Shown: in pieces, positions 59,023 through 64,000 of the stretch
Position numbering within the stretch: the first letter of the stretch is position 1
Layout: every line of letters begins with the position of its first letter
NCBI GenBank assembly: GCA_003868215.1
Contig: QWDQ01000053.1
Location: 124,001-188,000 of the forward strand
Direction: 5' to 3'
DNA length: 64,000 bases
Origin: Pseudophaeomoniella oleicola
Taxonomy: Eukaryota; Ascomycota; Eurotiomycetes; Phaeomoniellales; Phaeomoniellaceae
Made by a program: the position numbers and the translations under genes
Notes under the pieces: generated by a model
Told to the model about the DNA's origin: nothing
Database searches by the model: none
What the model saw: the letters and a program-made list of their open reading frames with translations, nothing else

Positions 59023-61752
59023 CCTGCCGATATTCTTCCAATGATTGAGCGCAGATTGATGGAATTGAGGAATGTTCTACATTATGATCGACAGGGCTGC
59101 ATGGTGACCCTTTTATAGATCTACATCAGACCAGGGATAATACCTCGCTCACCGTTCTCAAGTACCTACATTGGCTTCTGTGATCACAACTTGAAGCTTG
59201 TGTAATCCGATGACGATGTGGAAAAACCTCGGAGAAGCTAGGTGGAATAGCAATGATTTGCGTTGGTGAAATGGAGCCGCCATGAACCGGACATACTCTG
59301 GAGGAGTGGGGTACCATAACATCGTTGGAAGGGTCGGAGATGAAAGAAGCTAGGGCTATGGGACCATCTCTCCAGATGACGGCCTTTGGGACGGCGACAC
59401 GTGAGGGCCCTCTTGATTGTCTGGTAGAGGAACAGCCAGTTGTGAAGCGGAGTAGCCAACAAGCGAAGCGAAGCCGCATTAGATGAATACCCCGCTGCAC
59501 CGCTTCTTCCTTACTCATGGTCCCGAAGATCTCGGCAGATGGCAAGTGACATCCAAGCCGTTTCGGAAGAGGTTGACAGTTGGGTGTGAAGAGATGATAG
59601 TGGCGTTTTCTGGTGCTTACCATTGGCCAGGAAGACAGTGTAGCGAGCCAATAATTACAAGGAAAACAGGAGGAACTTGCCTACCCCAGACTTTCCCAGC
59701 ATTTTCCTGACCGATGGACAAGGTTCTTTGGCAGATGATCCAACGATGGATCCGGGGTAAAACAGGCCGAGATCACCAAACAACCAACAGTCAATATCGC
59801 TCGATCGTCGTCACCCTTGTGGAGGCAGCTTTACTAGCGAGCACAAGACTGTAAAAAAGGAAAGAAAAAGACAGGAAAGAAAGGAGGCGGTAAGTGGATC
59901 GTCGAAGAGAGGAAAATGAGGAGGCGGAGAGACGGAGACGGGCTGGAAAATGAGGAAAAGTAGCGTGATAGACGGTCCACTTCACCCAAGAAATGGAGTG
60001 ATTTTGGGGGAAAGATAGTGTGGAGTGGGAGACTGGGGCAAACAATGACTCTCGGACTATGGCGTAGTAATAGTTGGTATAGCGCCTTGTAACGATGTTC
60101 AAGCCAGCGACGATCAGGAAAAGCGTCAACCATATGGGAACAAGCGACGGACGAATCGATAGAGATGGGAATAGTTTGATCTTTGCGATGTTTTTTTCTC
60201 CGTACGATAACTTACGAGGAGATGAAAGTGAGATGAGATGGAAATGGAGATTTGGAAAGAAACGAAGAGGAAAGTGGGAAAAAGACAATTGGAATTACTA
60301 CGTACAACATCATGTGATCGACACCGGTCACTTGTTTCCCCGTACCGGCAGGTAGAGTAAGGAATAACTTACATCTCACTCAAGGAAAGGAAGATATCTG
60401 TATGGCTCGAGTCAATCAACCAACAAAAGCCTCAATTATTACTGTAAAACCACTCCTTCTATGGTCCTTCTTTTCGGACATTCTCCTTCTGTTTGTTACA
60501 TTATCACCTGAGATTCTACTTGGAGATATTGAAGCGTGGTGAAAAGGCGACGACGACAGTGCCCACATTACCAATACATAGCAAATAGATGATGTCTTCA
60601 AAGGGATCATCTATTACAGTAAACTTGCTACTACGTTAGAACTTGGCATCTTTCTTTCTGGGTCCCAACAGGGGGGGGTTTAGCTGTTCTTCTCCATCTT
60701 CACTAAACCCCATTATACCAATACTAACTTCATCCTCCCTGCTGACCCCGAAGACTTTGTTCGGTCTTGGTCTAGACATTATTCCAAGACTTTGGGTTTA
60801 TTGATCCTCCACTGGTCTTCGCTTGGTTGGCATCCACTGCCCCCCAGCTTCTCGGGTCACGGGGATTGGGATTGTGGCCAGTGCTGACTGATGACCAAGG
60901 AAAGCGAACCGGCTCTTCTCTCTTACCATAGTACTCTTTCTCGCCGAAGGCACATCCTCTGTAATAGTGTTACAAATTCATTGTTACTCTCATGACCCGG
61001 TAAAGTGGGCAGAAGTAGGAGCGGTCATGAGGTGAGTTCCTAGGTCCCTTTTGGTCCTGATTTAGCGGTCGGGTAGGTCGGGTAGGATTTACGGCTACGG
61101 ACAAAACCTCTGAGCAGCGAAGAAAGCAGTTTTACAAGCACAGCATGTTATTCAGGGGAGGGTGATGTTCCTTTTCTCTGCGATCTGGTAATCTGGTTTT
61201 GGACTGTGCAGATCCTCATCTAATTTACAAGGTCTCAGTAGATGCCAAGTGTTGGATGTGTACGAGTTGTGCATACGCGCCGGTAAATGCAAGGCGCATC
61301 AGCTAGCTCTAGGTATGCTAGGATCGCGCTTGTAGGTGCAATCACCCCTGCAATAAACCATACGACTTCCCTGGCGCCGTCATTTTGTCTCGGCGTTCGC
61401 AATTGGGCACACGCAGGCTGGACGTTGACTTTTGAAGATCCGATAGGTACATAGGTATATCTGATCGTCTGACTGAGGCGAACTGTGCTAACCTGCTGCC
61501 ACCGTTCAGACGTTCTGCGTGCTCGATTTCTGAATATGCATTGATATATAAGTCGGCAAATATCACGTATGCTGCAGAAGCATCGCCATGGTGTCAGATC
61601 CTTCAGAAATGGCTCCTCACGCGGTTCCCATGCGCTTCCACTGTTGGCAATGCCATCTCTGTCGTCTCCAGATTGATAAAACGTACAGTTCCGTCTAGGA
61701 CCCGAACCTGCAGATGTATGAGCACAGCCATTTCGCTCTGTGCACCCACGTA
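59023..61752. other. Long intergenic region
   Basis: 2.7 kb without a supportable gene. The frames at 59791-60288 and 61235-61819 lack domain features, and the first is biased by purine-rich DNA on the plus strand. A G run occurs near 60670. Confidence 0.5.
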
Positions 61753-62593
61753 TCAAACACGTAAAGGTGGCCGTCGGTTGATCTTTCGTGCCTCGACGGT
61801 AGCCCAGCACTCTGGACATATGGATTTGGGTAACTCGCGGACATGTGGCTGGCTCGCTTCACGGTCTCCGTTGAGATGTCCTTTGGGAGTATGAGTTCTG
61901 CTGTCAATCTCATAGCCACCTTCGGACGACTCTACAAACGAATACGAAGCCTGCCGCCCCGGTAAATGCTTTTTCCACAACCTCCAAGCCCATTGGAAGG
62001 CGGCTTGGAACTCATGATACTCATAATCGATTCCGCGCATATCCGTCAATCTTCGGTCAGTCCGCCGACGCCGCCATGTGATCCCGCAGTATATTTCTTC
62101 ACAGATGTCCCACCACTTGGCCTGCGTCCTCAAACGACGAGCCCGACAACAGCTATAGCAGGGAACATTCTCCGGAGGCAGCACATTGTGTGATCTAAGC
62201 CTATTCAAGACCGGCACCAGGGACGGTGAAGGGTCATGTCCGAGCGCGGTCGCAAAAGGGGTGGTCGCGGTTGGGAGGCTGCTCACCGTGGTATAATGGA
62301 GGATTGGCGATATATTAGTGTCGATCGAAGTCAGGAGATATAACAAGCGCTTCGACGCAAGGCAAAGGCAAATCAGGTCAGGCAGGTTGACGTGTTCGGT
62401 GAATAGGCATAACAGGATATCAACAGGCAGTTGCTCAAAGGGAAAGGCTGTCGATGGCAGCGGCAAAGCGTTCGCGGCACTTTCAAGAATCTGATCAAAT
62501 CAGCTTTCAGAGATGAGGTTGTCTGGTACATGAGCACAGTACCTTCTGAGGGACCACGAAGCGCTTTCTGTTATGAGGGACATAAGGCGCCAT
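61753..62593 (-). CDS. F-box-like protein
   Basis: About 262 residues from exons 62593-62543 (MAPYVPHNRKRFVVPQK) and 62490-61753, with a 52-base intron in phase 0. The F-box core is FPFEQLPVDILLCLFTEHVNLPDLICLCLASKRL at about residues 33-65, the part that binds Skp1 in SCF ubiquitin ligases. Downstream are CYSCCRARRLR and SICPECW, Cys pairs common in fungal F-box proteins, and a Trp-rich helix, AFQWAWRLWKKHL. The substrate it would recruit is unknown. Without the first exon the frame has no ATG, which supports the splice. It is probably a housekeeping or lineage-specific protein and shows no link to the clusters. Confidence 0.75.
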
Positions 62594-63371
62594 GACTCGA
62601 ATCGCAAGCCCCCAAGAACGAGTCGTCTACGGGGCAGGTGGATGTGAGTCCGTAGGCTTCAACCCGTGTTATGCGCCGTTAATACGTAGTTACAGCGCAA
62701 GCAACGTGAACGAATAGCGCAACGGCCGATGCCTCTAGACGGCCTTGACGATGGGATAGGATGGTGGCTATTGTTGTGTTTCGTAGAAGCCGACTGGACG
62801 ATCTACCATTGCTACAACAGCAAGAACATCGCCTGATCATGCAGCCGCGATAACGGCAATGTCACTCTTCGCCCGTGATCAGAGAAGCGTTGTTGAAGCT
62901 GTCGATGTTTACCATCGTTGACCCGGAGTTGACGCGGGGTAGGCAATTGCGGCATTCTGCCGGAGGAGACGCAACGACTGATGTCATATTGTAGCATCTT
63001 ATCTAAGGATCTGTGCCGAGTTGCCGTCGATACAGTGATAGATCCAGCAGGTGATGAATCGCCTACCGCTCAGTATGTCGTTGATCATGGTGAAGACGAT
63101 GAATTGGCCATGGCTTGTCGGTAGTCACTAAGGTATCTAACCGTGTGATTGGGCGACGCAACGTCACTGTTTACCTAACTCGAGTATAAGCTCAACCAAG
63201 CATCATTTATTGTACCTAGGGAAGCTTGGCTACATTCTTCCAGGCTTACGATAGAATCACTATCCCAGGTAATTTAGACACTATAATCAATCCAAGCAGA
63301 ATACAATATAGAATCTGTTGAGTGGTGATGTTCTCATATGTCTACTTTGGCTTGGCTCATTGCAGAGCATA
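62594..63371. other. Intergenic region
   Basis: F-box promoter side and 3' flank of the CobW-type gene. Nothing else is supported. Confidence 0.55.
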
Positions 63372-64000
63372 TTATACTATCTTCTCTATGACAAGCCCTT
63401 TGGCCGGCGTTTCGCCTTGCAGCTGCACCAGTTTGCCCGATTCCAGCTTCTTCTTCCATTTCAGTGCTTCACCTCTTGCTAATATAAATGTCAGTCTCAG
63501 CGCAGCATTCTTGAGCTGGTTCGCATCCTCTGGGTTGCCTAGTCTGGTGAAGGTCCATCTTCCGAATGCCCAGTTGAGCACATAATATGCCAGACCCGCG
63601 ACAGCATCTTCGGTGGTCCTCCCCCCGCTCGAGTCAGCAGGTGGTCTTGACGCTCGTAGGTATCCTTTGATTCTGTACACTTCATCCTTGGGTGCTGCAA
63701 GGAGCAATTCTTCGAGTGAATCAAGATCGACAGCTGAAACGCCGGATTCCGATGGTAAAAAGACAGACAAGACTTCAACTTCGCTCTGATGGTGATGAGC
63801 ATGGCCATGACCATGATCATGACCACGACCATCACCGTGGTCAGACTTGGTTTCGAGTTCAGCTGCCGCTTCCATACCGTCTTTCGCAATCAGTGCTCCG
63901 TCGATTCCCAGCACGAGATCTTTGTCCACCCACCCTTTCTCGCTTTTGACCCACGCCGTCTGTAGCTCCAAATCGCCTATCCTGTCCAAACACTCATCGA
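63372..64000 (-). CDS. CobW/COG0523 GTPase, C-terminal part (5' partial)
   Basis: The frame is open to the right edge, so the GTPase domain with its P-loop lies outside the window. The visible part of about 209 residues has a His-rich metal-binding stretch (HDHGHGHAHHHQ), then the CobW C-terminal domain: EVLSVFLPSESGVSAVDLDSL, APKDEVYRIKGYLR and FGRWTFTRL, ending LVIEKIV. Proteins of this family act as metal chaperones; eukaryotic members are implicated in zinc delivery. The TTG at 63989 is not a start. The end is set by the TAA at 63372-63374. Confidence 0.85.
   Translation of the reverse strand, partial: DECLDRIGDLELQTAWVKSEKGWVDKDLVLGIDGALIAKDGMEAAAELETKSDHGDGRGHDHGHGHAHHHQSEVEVLSVFLPSESGVSAVDLDSLEELLLAAPKDEVYRIKGYLRASRPPADSSGGRTTEDAVAGLAYYVLNWAFGRWTFTRLGNPEDANQLKNAALRLTFILARGEALKWKKKLESGKLVQLQGETPAKGLVIEKIV

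Noticed and set aside
59791-60288. 165-codon Ser/Phe/Leu-rich frame on the minus strand
   Set aside because: The composition follows from purine-rich DNA on the plus strand; there is no domain and no splice context.

Overview
The window is nuclear DNA of a filamentous ascomycete (Pezizomycotina). The evidence is many short GT-AG spliceosomal introns (48-150 bases, some with CTAAC/CTGAC branch sites), a fused P450-reductase of the CYP505 type, a Zn2Cys6 regulator, a single-module NRPS, and fungal-type GH92 and GH3 enzymes. The class within Pezizomycotina cannot be settled by eye. Exon borders below were placed by hand by matching reading phase, splice signals and family motifs. About 25 protein genes can be supported. 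No rRNA, tRNA, CRISPR array or recognisable transposon was seen.

Region 1 (1-10.3 kb) is housekeeping: the end of an M20 peptidase, translation factor eIF2 gamma, a small membrane protein, ribosomal protein L11 (uL5), spliceosomal SmB and mitochondrial pyruvate carrier MPC1.

Region 2 (10.7-28.8 kb) looks like a small secondary-metabolite cluster: a self-sufficient P450 (CYP505/P450foxy type), a divergently transcribed O-methyltransferase-fold enzyme that has lost two of its three catalytic residues, a Zn2Cys6 regulator, a small lipocalin-like protein, a seven-helix membrane protein and an A-T-C NRPS. The NRPS segment is bounded by intergenic DNA rich in a TACC/GGTA tetranucleotide palindrome.

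Region 3 (33.0-53.2 kb) is a second run of metabolic genes without a backbone synthase or its own regulator: three transporters of families that carry nitrogenous solutes (two APC, one NCS1), two 2-oxoglutarate/Fe(II) oxygenases, a P450, a Baeyer-Villiger monooxygenase, two short-chain dehydrogenases and an HSL-type esterase. Baeyer-Villiger oxidation followed by ester hydrolysis is a familiar ring- or chain-cleaving pair, so this set reads best as an uptake-and-breakdown pathway for an unidentified nitrogen-containing compound. A hypothetical protein gene lies between regions 2 and 3.

Region 4 (53.2-64 kb) carries two secreted glycoside hydrolases (GH92, GH3), an F-box protein and the C-terminal part of a CobW/COG0523 GTPase that runs off the end. 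Long intergenic stretches at 18-20, 21-23, 28.8-31 and 59-61.7 kb hold simple repeats and no supportable gene.
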